DNA of 64,000 nt from Heyndrickxia shackletonii (GTDB lineage Bacteria; Bacillota; Bacilli; Bacillales; Bacillaceae_C): contig NZ_LJJC01000004.1 of assembly GCF_001420715.1 (NCBI RefSeq), forward strand, positions 1,885,459 through 1,949,458, given 5' to 3'. Under the pieces are notes generated by a model that did no database searches, was not told the DNA's origin, and saw nothing but the letters and a program-made list of their open reading frames with translations. A program made the position numbers and the translations under genes. This document shows, one piece after another, positions 53,964 through 63,989 of the stretch (position 1 is the stretch's first letter; each line of letters starts with the position of its first letter).

Positions 53964-55082
53964 ATGAAACGAATTATTTTCCTTCTCGTTATTTTTGTTC
54001 TAATTCTAACCGTATTTCCTCCTCGAACAGCAGGTGCTAAAGGATCCATTAGTGCGAGGAGTGCTATATTAATGGATCAAGATAGCGGAAGAATTTTGTA
54101 TGAAAAGAACGCGAATGAAGTTAGCAGAATTGCCTCTATCACTAAAATTATGACAGCCATTCTTGCTATTGAATCAGGCAAATTAGAAAAGAAAGTGACG
54201 ATTAGTGAAAAGGCCGTTCGTACTGAAGGATCTTCCATCTATTTAAAACCGGGTGACAAAGTAAAGCTTGAAGATTTGGTCTACGGTCTGATGTTGCGTT
54301 CGGGCAATGATGCAGCCAATGCAATTGCGGAAAATGTAGGAGGAAGTATTGAAGGTTTTGTATTTCTAATGAATCAAAAGGCAAAGGAAATCGGAATGAA
54401 TAACACCCATTTTGCTAACCCAAATGGACTGGATAGCAGAAAAATGGATCACTTTTCCACCGCCTACGACATGGCATTGCTAACAAGATATGCCATGCAA
54501 AATAAAACGTATCAAAAAATAGCAGGAACAAAAACGTATAAAGGCTGGCGAAATAAGAATCGCCTATTGACAGAAAAATACAAATACTGCACAGGTGGAA
54601 AAACGGGTTTTACAAAATTGGCAAAACGTACTCTTGTTACGACCGCTTCCAAAAATGGTGAGAATCTTATAGTTGTAACGTTAAATGACCCGGACGATTG
54701 GAATGACCATATTTCCATGTTCGAATACGGATTTAAAAATTACGATTCTACCATCATTTTAAAGCAAGGAAAAATTTCAGCTATAAAAAACAAATACTTA
54801 AAAAATAATGTGTATATCAAACATGAGGTAGATTATCCGCTAACAAAGCAGGAAAGAGAAGAAGTCGAAATTGAATATAAAGTGATGAAACCAAACAAAA
54901 GCTGGAAGGACCCTGAAAAGATTCCTGAAATAGTTGGCAAAGCTGTTATATATTTGGATAAAACACCGATTCGTACGGTTCCAATTTATTATCATTTTAC
55001 GAATAAAAAAGCCAAAGAAGGTTGGATTAAGGAATTCTTGCATGTCTTTTTAATCCAAATAGGTGTGAAAACAAATGGTTAA
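53964..55082 (+). CDS. dacB: D-alanyl-D-alanine carboxypeptidase DacB (PBP5*)
   Basis: This 372-residue sporulation carboxypeptidase controls cortex peptidoglycan cross-linking from the mother cell. A signal peptide covers residues 1-25. Catalytic motifs are SITK (Ser58, Lys61), SGN near 116 and KTG near 212. The PBP5-type C-terminal domain follows, ending in an amphipathic helix. Context with spmA and spmB separates it from dacF at 42394. It overlaps spmA by 8 bases. Confidence 0.95.
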   Translation: MKRIIFLLVIFVLILTVFPPRTAGAKGSISARSAILMDQDSGRILYEKNANEVSRIASITKIMTAILAIESGKLEKKVTISEKAVRTEGSSIYLKPGDKVKLEDLVYGLMLRSGNDAANAIAENVGGSIEGFVFLMNQKAKEIGMNNTHFANPNGLDSRKMDHFSTAYDMALLTRYAMQNKTYQKIAGTKTYKGWRNKNRLLTEKYKYCTGGKTGFTKLAKRTLVTTASKNGENLIVVTLNDPDDWNDHISMFEYGFKNYDSTIILKQGKISAIKNKYLKNNVYIKHEVDYPLTKQEREEVEIEYKVMKPNKSWKDPEKIPEIVGKAVIYLDKTPIRTVPIYYHFTNKKAKEGWIKEFLHVFLIQIGVKTNG

Positions 55083-55662
55083 TTATATTTGGATTGGAAT
55101 GACAATTATAGGATTAATCTTTGCAGCAGTGAATGGGAAAATGAAGGCAGTTAATGAGGCGATTTTTCATTCTGCGAATGAAGCGGTAACTTTATGCATC
55201 GGACTCATCAGTATTTTAGTATTTTGGCTTGGAATCATGCGAATTGCCCAAGAATCTGGGCTGCTGGATAAACTGTCCCGATTATTTCGGCCAATCATTA
55301 AAAAACTATTTCCGGAAGTTCCGGAAGATCACCCAGCATTAGGATACATCTTATCCAATATTATGGCGAATATGTTTGGCCTGGGTAATGCAGCCACACC
55401 ATTAGGAATAAAAGCAATGGAACAGCTTAAAGAATTAAATGGCGGAAAGCCCATTGCAAGCAGATCGATGATCACCTTTTTAGCTCTGAATACATCTGGG
55501 TTAACCCTCATACCAACAACAGTCATTGCGATTAGAATGAATTATAAATCTGCTTCTCCTACAGAAATTGTTGGACCTACCTTAATTGCAACATTCATCG
55601 CAACCATCGCTGCCATCTTAATTGATCGCTACTATCATTATAAAAGATCGCGTAAGAGGTGA
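55075..55662 (+). CDS. spmA: Spore maturation protein A
   Basis: This 195-residue membrane protein has a nucleoside-recognition (Gate) domain with about five spans; GLGNAATPLGIKAMEQL near residue 103 and LNTSGLTLIPTTVIAIR near 142 are typical. With SpmB it is needed for full dehydration of the spore core. The start lies inside dacB, and spmB follows after 5 bases. Confidence 0.94.
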   Translation: MVNYIWIGMTIIGLIFAAVNGKMKAVNEAIFHSANEAVTLCIGLISILVFWLGIMRIAQESGLLDKLSRLFRPIIKKLFPEVPEDHPALGYILSNIMANMFGLGNAATPLGIKAMEQLKELNGGKPIASRSMITFLALNTSGLTLIPTTVIAIRMNYKSASPTEIVGPTLIATFIATIAAILIDRYYHYKRSRKR

Positions 55663-55667
55663 ATTAA

Positions 55668-56201
55668 ATGCAATGGATTTCGCTTGTTTCGATTTGGATT
55701 ATCCCGTTGTTAATAGGGTTTATATTAATATACAGTGTGTGGAAAAAAGTACCCGCCTATGAAACTTTTGTAGAAGGCGGAAAAGAAGGAATAAAAATTG
55801 CTGTTTCAATCATTCCATTTTTAGTTGGGATGCTTGTAGCCATTACTGTCTTTCGGGCATCTGGTGCACTCGATTTCTTTGTACAATTCCTGCGGCCGAT
55901 GCTGGATTGGCTTGGCGTACCATCAGAAGTTGTTCCGCTTGCATTAATAAGGCCGATTTCCGGTAATGCTGCATTAGGATTAATGAGTGATATATTATCT
56001 GTTCATCATCCGGATTCTTATATTGGCAGATTGGCATCCACTATTCAGGGAAGTACAGACACAACCCTTTATGTTTTAACTGTTTATTTCGGAGCAGTCG
56101 GAATTAAGAAAATGGGAGACGCCTTAAAAGTTGGCCTCCTGGCAGACCTAGTAGGAATTGCTGCAGCAATTATTATTGTTTCGTTAATGTTCGGTAAGTA
56201 A
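55668..56201 (+). CDS. spmB: Spore maturation protein B
   Basis: This 177-residue Gate-domain membrane protein is the partner of SpmA. Spans lie near residues 7-27, 45-65, 120-140 and 155-175; RPISGNAALGLMSDI and STIQGSTDTTLYVLTVYFG are family marks. It is the last gene of dacB-spmA-spmB, followed by a terminator. Confidence 0.94.
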   Translation: MQWISLVSIWIIPLLIGFILIYSVWKKVPAYETFVEGGKEGIKIAVSIIPFLVGMLVAITVFRASGALDFFVQFLRPMLDWLGVPSEVVPLALIRPISGNAALGLMSDILSVHHPDSYIGRLASTIQGSTDTTLYVLTVYFGAVGIKKMGDALKVGLLADLVGIAAAIIIVSLMFGK

Positions 56202-56209
56202 TGATACTT

Positions 56210-56238
56210 AAAAAACTAGTCGTTAGCGGCTAGTTTTT
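56210..56238 (+). terminator. Terminator of dacB-spmA-spmB
   Basis: AAAAACTAG and CTAGTTTTT flank a short CG-closed loop, with T residues following. Confidence 0.85.
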
Positions 56239-56518
56239 TATTTTGTCTGAAAAGGGTAGACTGGATAAAAGAATAGTTTCTTTGCTTTTTCCTTTTCATA
56301 TGTAATAATTCATAAAGGATAAGGCTGTTTTTTGAATACATTGTTCCTTTTCGAACTTAGTTTAAAGTCCTATTCAGTCCTAGTTTCAGGGCATCTATTT
56401 TAAAGATAGTTATCCATAATAGTGCTGAATATGGAATTTGAAAGAATTTCGGTTGAAATAGCAACAAAGATGAAGAAAGAAGCCAATTGATAAAGAACTT
56501 AATATGAGGTGAAAAGAA
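56239..56518. other. AT-rich gap between spmB and rluB
   Basis: After the spmB terminator, I see no gene, repeat copy or clear consensus promoter in this stretch. It presumably holds the rluB promoter. Confidence 0.5.
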
Positions 56519-57250
56519 ATGGAAAGACTGCAAAAGGTAATTGCACAAGCAGGAGTTGCTTCACGCAGGAAGGCTGAAGGTTTAATTATTGAAGGAAAAG
56601 TGAAAGTGAATGGAAAAGTAGTGAAAGAGCTTGGAACCAAGGTATCTCCATCAGATAAAATTGAAGTGGAAGGAATACCGCTAGAAAAAGAAGAAAAAGT
56701 ATATTTTTTATTTTATAAACCACGTGGAGTAATTTCTGCGGTATCAGATGATAAGGGTAGAAAAGTAGTAACCGATTTTCTGCCGGATATTAAGGAAAGG
56801 GTATATCCAATTGGTCGATTAGATTATGATACATCCGGATTGTTATTATTAACAAATGATGGGGAGTTTGCAAATTTGCTTATGCATCCACGTTATGAAA
56901 TAAATAAAACTTATGTAGCGAAAGTACAAGGGATACCGACAAAAATGGCTTTAAAGCAATTAGAAAAAGGGATTCGTCTTGAAGATGGCAAAACTGCTCC
57001 GGCCAAAGTGAAGCTATTATCATTCGATAAGAAAAAGCAAAAATCAATCATGGAAATAACCATACATGAAGGAAGAAACCGACAAGTTCGAAGAATGCTC
57101 GAAGCAATAGGACATCCCGTTCAAAAGTTAAGACGCGAACGATTTGCTTTTTTAACATTAAGTGGTATAAATGCCGGAGAAATACGGGAATTGACCCCGC
57201 ATGAGGTTAAACAGTTACGGGCAATGGCCGAAAGCGGCAGCGGAATGTAA
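56519..57250 (+). CDS. rluB: 23S rRNA pseudouridine synthase RluB
   Basis: This 243-residue protein has an N-terminal S4 RNA-binding domain (MERLQKVIAQAGVASRRKAE) and an RsuA/RluB-type synthase domain. The catalytic aspartate is Asp102 in GRLDYDTSG; HEGRNRQVRRML near residue 185 contacts RNA. It modifies a uridine of helix 89 in 23S rRNA. It sits upstream of resA as in B. subtilis. GAGGTGA precedes the ATG. Confidence 0.95.
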   Translation: MERLQKVIAQAGVASRRKAEGLIIEGKVKVNGKVVKELGTKVSPSDKIEVEGIPLEKEEKVYFLFYKPRGVISAVSDDKGRKVVTDFLPDIKERVYPIGRLDYDTSGLLLLTNDGEFANLLMHPRYEINKTYVAKVQGIPTKMALKQLEKGIRLEDGKTAPAKVKLLSFDKKKQKSIMEITIHEGRNRQVRRMLEAIGHPVQKLRRERFAFLTLSGINAGEIRELTPHEVKQLRAMAESGSGM

Positions 57251-57353
57251 AAGTTTCACATAACCTTCAAATAATGCTTTTTTGCTATAGTTTCAATAAT
57301 GTTATAATGAAGCCAAAAGTGTGTGACCGTTTTATAGATTGGAGGTTGCAAAA

Positions 57354-57893
57354 ATGTCTCAGAAAAAAAAGCGAAGATTATACATACGGACAGCAATTTT
57401 AATTATTTTATTAGCAGCGGTTGGTTACACATTATATGCAAATCTAAATAAGGATAATCAAGGGAAACTTAGTGTTGGGGATAAGGCACCGGATTTTCAA
57501 CTGACGGATATGCAGGGAAATACACATCGCCTCTCGGATTACAAGGGGAAAGGTGTATTTTTAAACTTTTGGGGAACTTATTGCCCGCCTTGTAAATCGG
57601 AAATGCCGTACATGGATGATGTGTATAAAACATACAAAAACAAAGGTGTTGAAATATTGGCTGTCAATGTCGGGGAAGCAAATTTTATCGTTAACAAATT
57701 TGTCAAGCAATATAAGTTATCTTTTCCAATCTTAATGGATAAAGACAGGGATGTGCAAAGTGTGTATGGAGTAGATAATCTGCCTCATTCCGTTCTGATC
57801 GGTCCTGATGGAAAGGTAAAAAAAGTGATTATTGGCAATGAAAATTTAACGAAAAACGATTTTAAAGGGTTTATGGAGAGCATTAAACCTTAA
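57354..57893 (+). CDS. resA: Thiol-disulfide oxidoreductase ResA
   Basis: This 179-residue membrane-anchored thioredoxin-like protein reduces the haem-binding cysteines of apocytochrome c on the outside of the membrane. A single N-terminal span covers about residues 10-29. The active site is Cys77-Pro-Pro-Cys80, with the catalytic Glu83 present (CKSE); B. subtilis ResA has CEPC. The cis-proline loop is LPHSVL. ATG 57354 follows TTGGAGG; a TTG 15 bases earlier is rejected because it includes that site. It heads resA-resB-resC. Confidence 0.94.
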   Translation: MSQKKKRRLYIRTAILIILLAAVGYTLYANLNKDNQGKLSVGDKAPDFQLTDMQGNTHRLSDYKGKGVFLNFWGTYCPPCKSEMPYMDDVYKTYKNKGVEILAVNVGEANFIVNKFVKQYKLSFPILMDKDRDVQSVYGVDNLPHSVLIGPDGKVKKVIIGNENLTKNDFKGFMESIKP

Positions 57894-57910
57894 CCTAAGG
57901 AGTTTTACAT

Positions 57911-59545
57911 ATGAGTGAAATGAAATGTGAGTGCGGACACGTGAATCCGGTCGGTACCATCCTTTGTGAATCTTGCGGGAAAGCGCTAACGGAAGAAGCG
58001 GAAAAAGAAAAGCTGTACAATATGCGCTATGAAGGAAGTGCAAGACGTTCCCAAACATATAATAAAACAATTGTAGATAAAATTTGGAATTTCTTTTCTT
58101 CCGTAAAAGTTGGAGTATGGCTTATTGTCATTACTTTAGTTGCCTCATCACTAGGTACTATTTTTCCGCAAAAGGATATGTTACCTACAAACCTGTCTCC
58201 TGAACAATATTATCATGACGAATATGGATGGGTTGGTCAGTTATGGTATAAAGTAGGGTTTGATAATTTATACGGATCATGGTGGTATTTCTTATTAATT
58301 GCTGCAATTGGGGTTTCCTTGGTTATTTGCAGTCTTGATCGCTTCATTCCACTTCACAGGGCTTTGAAAAATCAGCGTGTAACTAGGCATGAAGGATTTC
58401 TTAAGCGTCAACGTCTTTTTATTGAAGGTTCTGATACAGGTGATCAAACACTTGCTAAAGTAAAAGAAAGATTAAAAGATAAACACTATAATGTTAAAGA
58501 AGAAAACGGAAATTTATTTGCAGAAAAAAATCGTTTTTCCAGGTGGGGACCATATGTAAATCATATAGGTCTTATCATATTCTTGATTGGAGCAATGCTT
58601 CGCTTTGTTCCTGGAATGTATGTGGATGATTTACTTTGGATAAGAGAGGGAGAAACAAATGTTATTCCCGGTACTAATGAAAAATATGCACTGAAAAACC
58701 ACCAATTTATTCTCGATACATATCAAAAAGGGAAAGATAATAAGGCTTTTGACCAAGCTTTAGATCGAGTCGGCACAGTAGCGAAAAACTTCCAAACAAA
58801 TGTAACGTTATATAAACGTAAAGACGGAGCTCTTCCAGGTGAATCGGATAAATTAGAAAAAGTAAAGGATGACAAAATAAGTGTAAATCATCCTTTGAAA
58901 TTTGCTCATTATTCCGTTTATCAAATGGATTATAAACCAAACGAATTAAAATCAATGTCTTTACAATTGACGAATAAAAAAACTGGAAAAACATTTGGAA
59001 CTGTAAAAATAGACCTTTTCAATCCAAAAGATGTTTATAATCTGCAAAAGGGATATAGGGTAGAATTAATCGGGTATTATCCTAATTTTACTGGTTTTGC
59101 AAAGAATGGCGAACCACAGTCAAGTTCACGTATCCCGGACAATCCTGCCTTTTTATTTAAAATGTTTACTCCGGAACACCCTAAGGGTGAGGTAAGCTTC
59201 GTTGCAATCAGACAAAATGTGGAGCCTCTTGGAGTAAATGATTATAAAATGTCATTTGCAGGAATTGAGACTAGAAATGTTTCCGCTTTAACGGTTCATA
59301 AGGATTTAACTTTATGGATTTTGGCAGTCGGTGGTGCTATCTTTATGATAGGAGTCATTCAAGGTGCTTATTGGAATCATCGAAGAATTTGGCTGCTTAG
59401 AAAAGACGGAAAAGTTTTCGTTGCGGCTCATACAAATAAAAATTATTATGGAATCAAAACCGAGATAGCGGCAATCTTAGAGGGTACTAATGTACCGATA
59501 CCACTAGATCAGCAAGAAAGTAAGAAAGAAAAAGAGATCGAATAA
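57911..59545 (+). CDS. resB: Cytochrome c biogenesis protein ResB
   Basis: This 544-residue membrane protein works with ResC as the system II cytochrome c synthase that carries haem and attaches it to apocytochrome. An N-terminal zinc-ribbon-like motif (Cys6, Cys8, Cys19, Cys22) precedes three spans near residues 65, 115 and 205, a large outside domain (about 225-455) and a last span near 465. TIFPQ and WGPYVNHIGLIIFLIG are well conserved. The gene lies 17 bases after resA and 12 before resC. Confidence 0.95.
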   Translation: MSEMKCECGHVNPVGTILCESCGKALTEEAEKEKLYNMRYEGSARRSQTYNKTIVDKIWNFFSSVKVGVWLIVITLVASSLGTIFPQKDMLPTNLSPEQYYHDEYGWVGQLWYKVGFDNLYGSWWYFLLIAAIGVSLVICSLDRFIPLHRALKNQRVTRHEGFLKRQRLFIEGSDTGDQTLAKVKERLKDKHYNVKEENGNLFAEKNRFSRWGPYVNHIGLIIFLIGAMLRFVPGMYVDDLLWIREGETNVIPGTNEKYALKNHQFILDTYQKGKDNKAFDQALDRVGTVAKNFQTNVTLYKRKDGALPGESDKLEKVKDDKISVNHPLKFAHYSVYQMDYKPNELKSMSLQLTNKKTGKTFGTVKIDLFNPKDVYNLQKGYRVELIGYYPNFTGFAKNGEPQSSSRIPDNPAFLFKMFTPEHPKGEVSFVAIRQNVEPLGVNDYKMSFAGIETRNVSALTVHKDLTLWILAVGGAIFMIGVIQGAYWNHRRIWLLRKDGKVFVAAHTNKNYYGIKTEIAAILEGTNVPIPLDQQESKKEKEIE

Positions 59546-59557
59546 GGAGGGATGGAA

Positions 59558-60760
59558 ATGAATCAGCTATTAAGTATAAGCAGTAATTTATTGTTTGTAG
59601 CTTTCGTTTTATATTTAATTGGGACATTCTTTTTTGGCGGTGCGATCCGCACCGATTCCAAAAAAACGGAAGGAAGAGCAATGAATCGTTGGGGCTTGAT
59701 AGGTATTACCATTTCTATCATAGGGTTTGTTTGTCAACTCGGATATTTTATTGCACGCTGGATCGTTTCAGGTCATGCACCTGTTAGCAATATGTATGAG
59801 TTCACTACATTTTTTGGAATGATGCTTGTAGCTGCTTTTATCATCATTTACTTAATCTATAAGACTGCAGTATTAGGAGTATTTGCATTACCTGTAGCAT
59901 TACTCGTTATAGCATATGCAAGTTTGTTCCCGAGAGAAGTCAATCCATTAGTACCATCTTTAGTAAGTTATTGGCTTCATATTCATGTAACGACAGCGGC
60001 AACGGGAGAAGCGATTCTGGCTATCAGTTTTGCAGCAGGATTAATCTATTTAGTGAAGAGTATCAATCAAACGAAAAAAAGCAAAAGTACATTTTGGCTG
60101 GAATTTGTTATGTTTATCCTTATATCCGTTGTTGGATTTATTATTATCACATCAATCTTCCACGCAACGAATTATTCAGCAAAATTTGATTGGGTGAACA
60201 AAGAGGGTGTCGAACAAGCAGGTAAACAAGGTATGACTTTTGAACTACCAGCAATTGTTGGACCGCATGAAGGGAAAATGCAAAATCCGGATCAATTTAA
60301 ACCATTATTTTATGTTCCTGCTCTCATCAATGCGGTGAAGTTAAATACAGTGATTTGGTCCGTCTTTACAGGAATTATTTTGTATATCCTTATTCGATTA
60401 ATTACACGCAAACGAATCGGAGCATTATTGCAGCCTTTAGTAAAGAATATTAAACTAGACTTAGTAGATGAGATTAGTTACCGCTCGGTAATTATTGGAT
60501 TTCCAGTCTTTACATTAGGTGCGCTAATATTTGCAATGATATGGGCACAAGAAGCGTGGGGGAAAGCATGGAGCTGGGATCCGAAAGAAGTTTGGGCACT
60601 TATTACATGGTTATTCTATGCAGCATTTTTGCATTTACGTCTTTCAAAAGGTTGGCACGGCAGTAAATCAGCATGGCTTGCAGTAATTGGTTTTGCGATT
60701 ATTATGTTTAATCTAATAGCGGTCAATTTAGTGATAGCAGGCTTACATTCTTATGCGTAA
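59558..60760 (+). CDS. resC: Cytochrome c biogenesis protein ResC (CcsA family)
   Basis: This 400-residue haem-handling membrane protein has about eight spans. The WWD domain [18 protein letters not shown] near residue 330 binds haem, flanked by the conserved histidines. ATG 59558 is preferred to 59552 because AAGGAGG is too close to the first. It is followed by a terminator before resD. Confidence 0.95.
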   Translation: MNQLLSISSNLLFVAFVLYLIGTFFFGGAIRTDSKKTEGRAMNRWGLIGITISIIGFVCQLGYFIARWIVSGHAPVSNMYEFTTFFGMMLVAAFIIIYLIYKTAVLGVFALPVALLVIAYASLFPREVNPLVPSLVSYWLHIHVTTAATGEAILAISFAAGLIYLVKSINQTKKSKSTFWLEFVMFILISVVGFIIITSIFHATNYSAKFDWVNKEGVEQAGKQGMTFELPAIVGPHEGKMQNPDQFKPLFYVPALINAVKLNTVIWSVFTGIILYILIRLITRKRIGALLQPLVKNIKLDLVDEISYRSVIIGFPVFTLGALIFAMIWAQEAWGKAWSWDPKEVWALITWLFYAAFLHLRLSKGWHGSKSAWLAVIGFAIIMFNLIAVNLVIAGLHSYA

Positions 60761-60812
60761 TTTCCAAATTTGATGAAACTTTTTGGGACGGCGCTTCGTC
60801 CGGTAAATAAAT

Positions 60813-60839
60813 GCCTTCACTAATGTGGAGGCTTTTTTT
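60813..60839 (+). terminator. Terminator between resC and resD
   Basis: GCCTTCAC and GTGGAGGC pair (one G-T) around TAAT and are followed by seven T residues, so resABC and resDE may be partly separate units. Confidence 0.8.
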
Positions 60840-60866
60840 CGAAATATGAAACAGGGGGTCATTGTA

Positions 60867-61583
60867 ATGGAATTTGAAGCAAGAATTTTAGTTGTTGATG
60901 ATGAGGATCGGATTAGAAGATTATTAAAAATGTATTTAGAAAGAGAAAATTATTTAATTGAGGAAGCAGAAGATGGTGAAACAGCTTTAATAAAAGCGAT
61001 TGAAAATGATTATGATTGCATTTTACTGGATTTAATGATGCCTGGAAAAAATGGGATTGAGGTTTGTAAAGAACTTCGAGCTGTGAAATCTACTCCCGTG
61101 ATTATGTTAACAGCAAAAGGGGAAGAAGCAAACCGTGTAGAAGGTTTTGAAGTAGGGACCGATGACTATATTGTAAAACCATTTAGTCCTCGTGAAGTAG
61201 TTTTAAGGGTGAAAGCACTGTTAAGAAGATCATCCTCTACAAGCTTTTTGAACACAGATACAAAGGCAAAGGATGTTATCGTATTTCCGCACTTATCTAT
61301 TGATAATGATGCTCATCGCGTTACCGCTGATGGGGTAGAAGTGAATCTTACTCCAAAGGAATATGAATTATTATATTTCCTTGCAAAATCACCGGATAAA
61401 GTATTTGATCGTGAACATCTGCTGAAGGAAGTTTGGCATTATGAGTTTTTTGGTGATTTAAGAACGGTGGACACCCATGTTAAAAGATTAAGAGAAAAAT
61501 TAAACCGCGTGTCGGAAAATGCGGCGAAAATGATTATAACAGTATGGGGAGTAGGCTATAAATTTGAGGTTACTTCTGAATGA
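60867..61583 (+). CDS. resD: Response regulator ResD
   Basis: This 238-residue OmpR-type regulator of respiration and anaerobic genes has its phosphorylated aspartate at Asp55 (LLDLMMPG), the conserved TAKGEE and KPFSPRE of the receiver domain, and a C-terminal winged helix (TPKEYELLYFLAKSPDKV, DLRTVDTHVKRLREKL). ATG 60867 follows AGGGGGT and gives the family start; the 14 earlier codons lie in the terminator region. It overlaps resE by 4 bases. Confidence 0.95.
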   Translation: MEFEARILVVDDEDRIRRLLKMYLERENYLIEEAEDGETALIKAIENDYDCILLDLMMPGKNGIEVCKELRAVKSTPVIMLTAKGEEANRVEGFEVGTDDYIVKPFSPREVVLRVKALLRRSSSTSFLNTDTKAKDVIVFPHLSIDNDAHRVTADGVEVNLTPKEYELLYFLAKSPDKVFDREHLLKEVWHYEFFGDLRTVDTHVKRLREKLNRVSENAAKMIITVWGVGYKFEVTSE

Positions 61584-63352
61584 AAATTTGGAAAAGTGTT
61601 GTAGGCAAACTATGGTTAACTATCTTGCTTTTAGTTTCGTTTGTCCTTTTCATCCTGACTATATTACTACTTGAATTTTTCGAGAGTTATCATGTTACCC
61701 AAATTGAACAGGATTTAGAGACAACCGCAAATAAAATTGCTCACATCGTTGAGCAACATCCGAATGATAATGTAGGAATTCAGATGGCGTTAGAAATAGT
61801 GGATAAACCAACTCAAGTTATTATTGCCTACAATAGAAGTAATGTTTTTTACTCAGCTCCAAGTAAAAATAAACATATCACTCCTGCCAAGATTTTAAAT
61901 GATCCGCAGCTTTCAAAGGTTTTTAAAAGCCAAAAGACAGAGAAAAAGGAAATAGAACCCCCAAATGAAAAGTCACGAAATCGTTATGATAATACACTCG
62001 TGGTAGGTGTACCTTTACAAACAGTAAAGGGTGAAAATGGAGCAATTTTTATCTATCAATCATTAAACGTATTAAAAGATACGACACAGCAAACAACAAA
62101 AATCATTTTGCTTTCAGCAGGAATAGCAATTATTTTAACAACTTTCTTTGCATTTTTCTTGTCGACAAGAATCGCTGCTCCTTTAAGAAAGATGAGGCTT
62201 GCAGCATTTGAGGTGGCAAAAGGAAAATTTGATACAAAGGTCCCTATTTTAACTCATGATGAAATTGGGGAATTGGCTACAGCGTTTAATCAAATGGGAA
62301 AACAATTAAAATTTAATATGAATGCTCTTCGGCAGGAAAAAGAGCAATTGACATCCATATTAAGCAGTATGGCGGATGGAGTATTAACCTTTGACAGGGA
62401 TGGAACGATATTAATTACCAATCCTCCAGGAGAGAAGTTTCTTCAGCAATGGTTAAATGACCCCAGTCAAAATCTAGATCTTCCTGCTCCAGAAGAAATA
62501 TTAGCTTTACTTCACAAAGTGATTGAAACAGAAAAAGAGCAAACAGATGAATTAAAGATACAAGGACATTCCTATGTGGTTATTGTCAGTCCGCTGTATA
62601 ATCAAAAAGATGTTCGTGGAGCAGTTGCAGTACTTCGGGATATGACGGAAGAACGAAAACTGGATAAGCTTCGGGATGATTTCATTGCCAATGTGTCACA
62701 TGAATTGCGAACTCCAATTGCTATGCTGCAAGGATATAGTGAAGCGATTATAGACGATATTGCAGCATCGGATGAGGAAAAGAAAGAATTTGCAAAAATT
62801 ATTTATGATGAGACTTTAAGGATTGGCAGACTTGTAAATGAACTGCTTGATTTAGCAAGAATGGAAGCTGGACACATAACATTGTACAAGGAAGATACGG
62901 AAATAAATCCGTTTATTGAAAGGGTTACGAATAAATTTCAAGGTCTTGCACGCGAAAAGAACGTGAATCTTTCATATGAAAGAATAACTGATAATAATAC
63001 TTCTATTGATTTGGATCCTGACAGAATTGAGCAAGTATTGACCAATCTTATAGATAATGCAATTAGACATACCGGACAAAATGGCAATGTAAAAGTGATG
63101 GTGGATAGAAAAGAGAATGGAATCACAGTTCATGTCCAGGATAATGGGTCAGGGATCCCAGAGGAGGATTTACCGTTTGTCTTTGAGCGCTTTTATAAAG
63201 CGGATAAAGCAAGAACACGCGGTAAATCAGGTACAGGATTGGGGCTCGCGATTGCTAAAAATATTGTAGATGCTCATAATGGACATATTTTTGTTAAAAG
63301 CAAAATTGGACAAGGCACGACATTTTCCTTCTTTTTGCCGTACACTTCATGA
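61580..63352 (+). CDS. resE: Sensor histidine kinase ResE
   Basis: This 590-residue membrane kinase is the partner of ResD. It has an N-terminal span (about 12-32), an outside sensor domain to about 170, a second span (about 173-197), HAMP (198-250), PAS (about 255-360), the phosphorylated His374 in NVSHELRTPI, and the ATPase domain with NLIDNAIRHTG, DNGSGIP and GTGLGLAI. The ATGA overlap with resD couples their translation. Confidence 0.95.
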   Translation: MKIWKSVVGKLWLTILLLVSFVLFILTILLLEFFESYHVTQIEQDLETTANKIAHIVEQHPNDNVGIQMALEIVDKPTQVIIAYNRSNVFYSAPSKNKHITPAKILNDPQLSKVFKSQKTEKKEIEPPNEKSRNRYDNTLVVGVPLQTVKGENGAIFIYQSLNVLKDTTQQTTKIILLSAGIAIILTTFFAFFLSTRIAAPLRKMRLAAFEVAKGKFDTKVPILTHDEIGELATAFNQMGKQLKFNMNALRQEKEQLTSILSSMADGVLTFDRDGTILITNPPGEKFLQQWLNDPSQNLDLPAPEEILALLHKVIETEKEQTDELKIQGHSYVVIVSPLYNQKDVRGAVAVLRDMTEERKLDKLRDDFIANVSHELRTPIAMLQGYSEAIIDDIAASDEEKKEFAKIIYDETLRIGRLVNELLDLARMEAGHITLYKEDTEINPFIERVTNKFQGLAREKNVNLSYERITDNNTSIDLDPDRIEQVLTNLIDNAIRHTGQNGNVKVMVDRKENGITVHVQDNGSGIPEEDLPFVFERFYKADKARTRGKSGTGLGLAIAKNIVDAHNGHIFVKSKIGQGTTFSFFLPYTS

Positions 63353-63397
63353 AATAGTGCTAATTCTGACGAGAAATCTTGTTTCATGGGAAACACA

Positions 63398-63567
63398 GAA
63401 AAGCGGAAGGCCTTGCTCATCGGAGTACGGATTTCGGAGTCTTCGATTGAGATAAAGGAAACACAGTGAGGTAGTTCACGAACTGATGTTGACTTGAGAC
63501 GTAGAAATCCGCTAGCCGATAGGCTCTATTGAAATTGAAGTTCAAAGTTCACCTGGAGCTGGACAAA
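63398..63567. repeat. Dispersed MITE-like repeat, copy E
   Basis: It has the left edge AAGGCCTTGCTCATCGGAGTACGGATTTC, GATAAAGGAAACACAGTGAGGTAG, TGATGTTGACTTGAGACG and AAATCCGCTAGCCGATAGGC, with part of the centre deleted. It follows resE. Confidence 0.85.
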
Positions 63568-63605
63568 TGAATGCCGTTTTTCTTTCTTATCGATAAAATA
63601 AAAAG

Positions 63606-63631
63606 AAATGCGCTAAAAAATTAGCGCATTT
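63606..63631 (+). terminator. Hairpin after repeat copy E
   Basis: AAATGCGCTAA and TTAGCGCATTT form an 11-bp stem with a 4-base loop; the AT-rich arms on both strands allow a weak terminator in either direction. Confidence 0.55.
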
Positions 63632-63632
63632 C

Positions 63633-63682
63633 AGACTGTAGACAAACTCGATGAAGATCGAGCTTGCCTACAGTCTTTTTTG
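63633..63682. mobile_element. Probable left-end hairpin of an IS1182-like element
   Basis: AGACTGTAG and CTACAGTCT form an outer stem, and CTCGAT/ATCGAG an inner one, followed by TTTTTT. It lies directly before the transposase frame. It probably marks the left end of the insertion sequence and blocks read-through into the transposase gene; the exact end is not determined. Confidence 0.5.
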
Positions 63683-63722
63683 TTTTAAAATATAAATAGA
63701 AATAATACTTGGGGTGATGAAG

Positions 63723-63989
63723 ATGCTTTCAAAACATAATTCCATTCAACGTGATCAAGTAGAAATGATCGCTTTAGACCAGTTGGTTCCCGAAAATCAT
63801 TTAGTCCGAAAAATGGAGGCAGCGATTGATTTCTCTTTCATTTATGATTTAGTGGAAGAAACATATTCCGCAGTTGGACGCCCAAGTATTGATCCCGTGA
63901 TCTTGATTAAACTTACCTTTATTCAATATACATTTGGCATTCGTTCGATGCGTCAAACGATTGAAGAATTAAAAACGAATATGGCCTAG
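63723..63989 (+). pseudogene. IS1182-like transposase, N-terminal part, ends early
   Basis: The frame gives MLSKHNSIQRDQVEMIALDQ, LVPENHLVRKMEAAIDFSFI, VGRPSIDPVILIKL and FGIRSMRQTIEEL, the usual N-terminal domain of IS1182/ISBsu-type transposases. Full-length proteins of this group are around 450 residues or more, with the DDE catalytic domain further on. Here a TAG at 63987-63989 ends the frame after 88 codons, where relatives continue with aromatic residues. The window ends 11 bases later, so whether this is a broken copy or a short relic cannot be decided. GTG 63714 and ATG 63717 are possible alternative starts. Confidence 0.75.
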
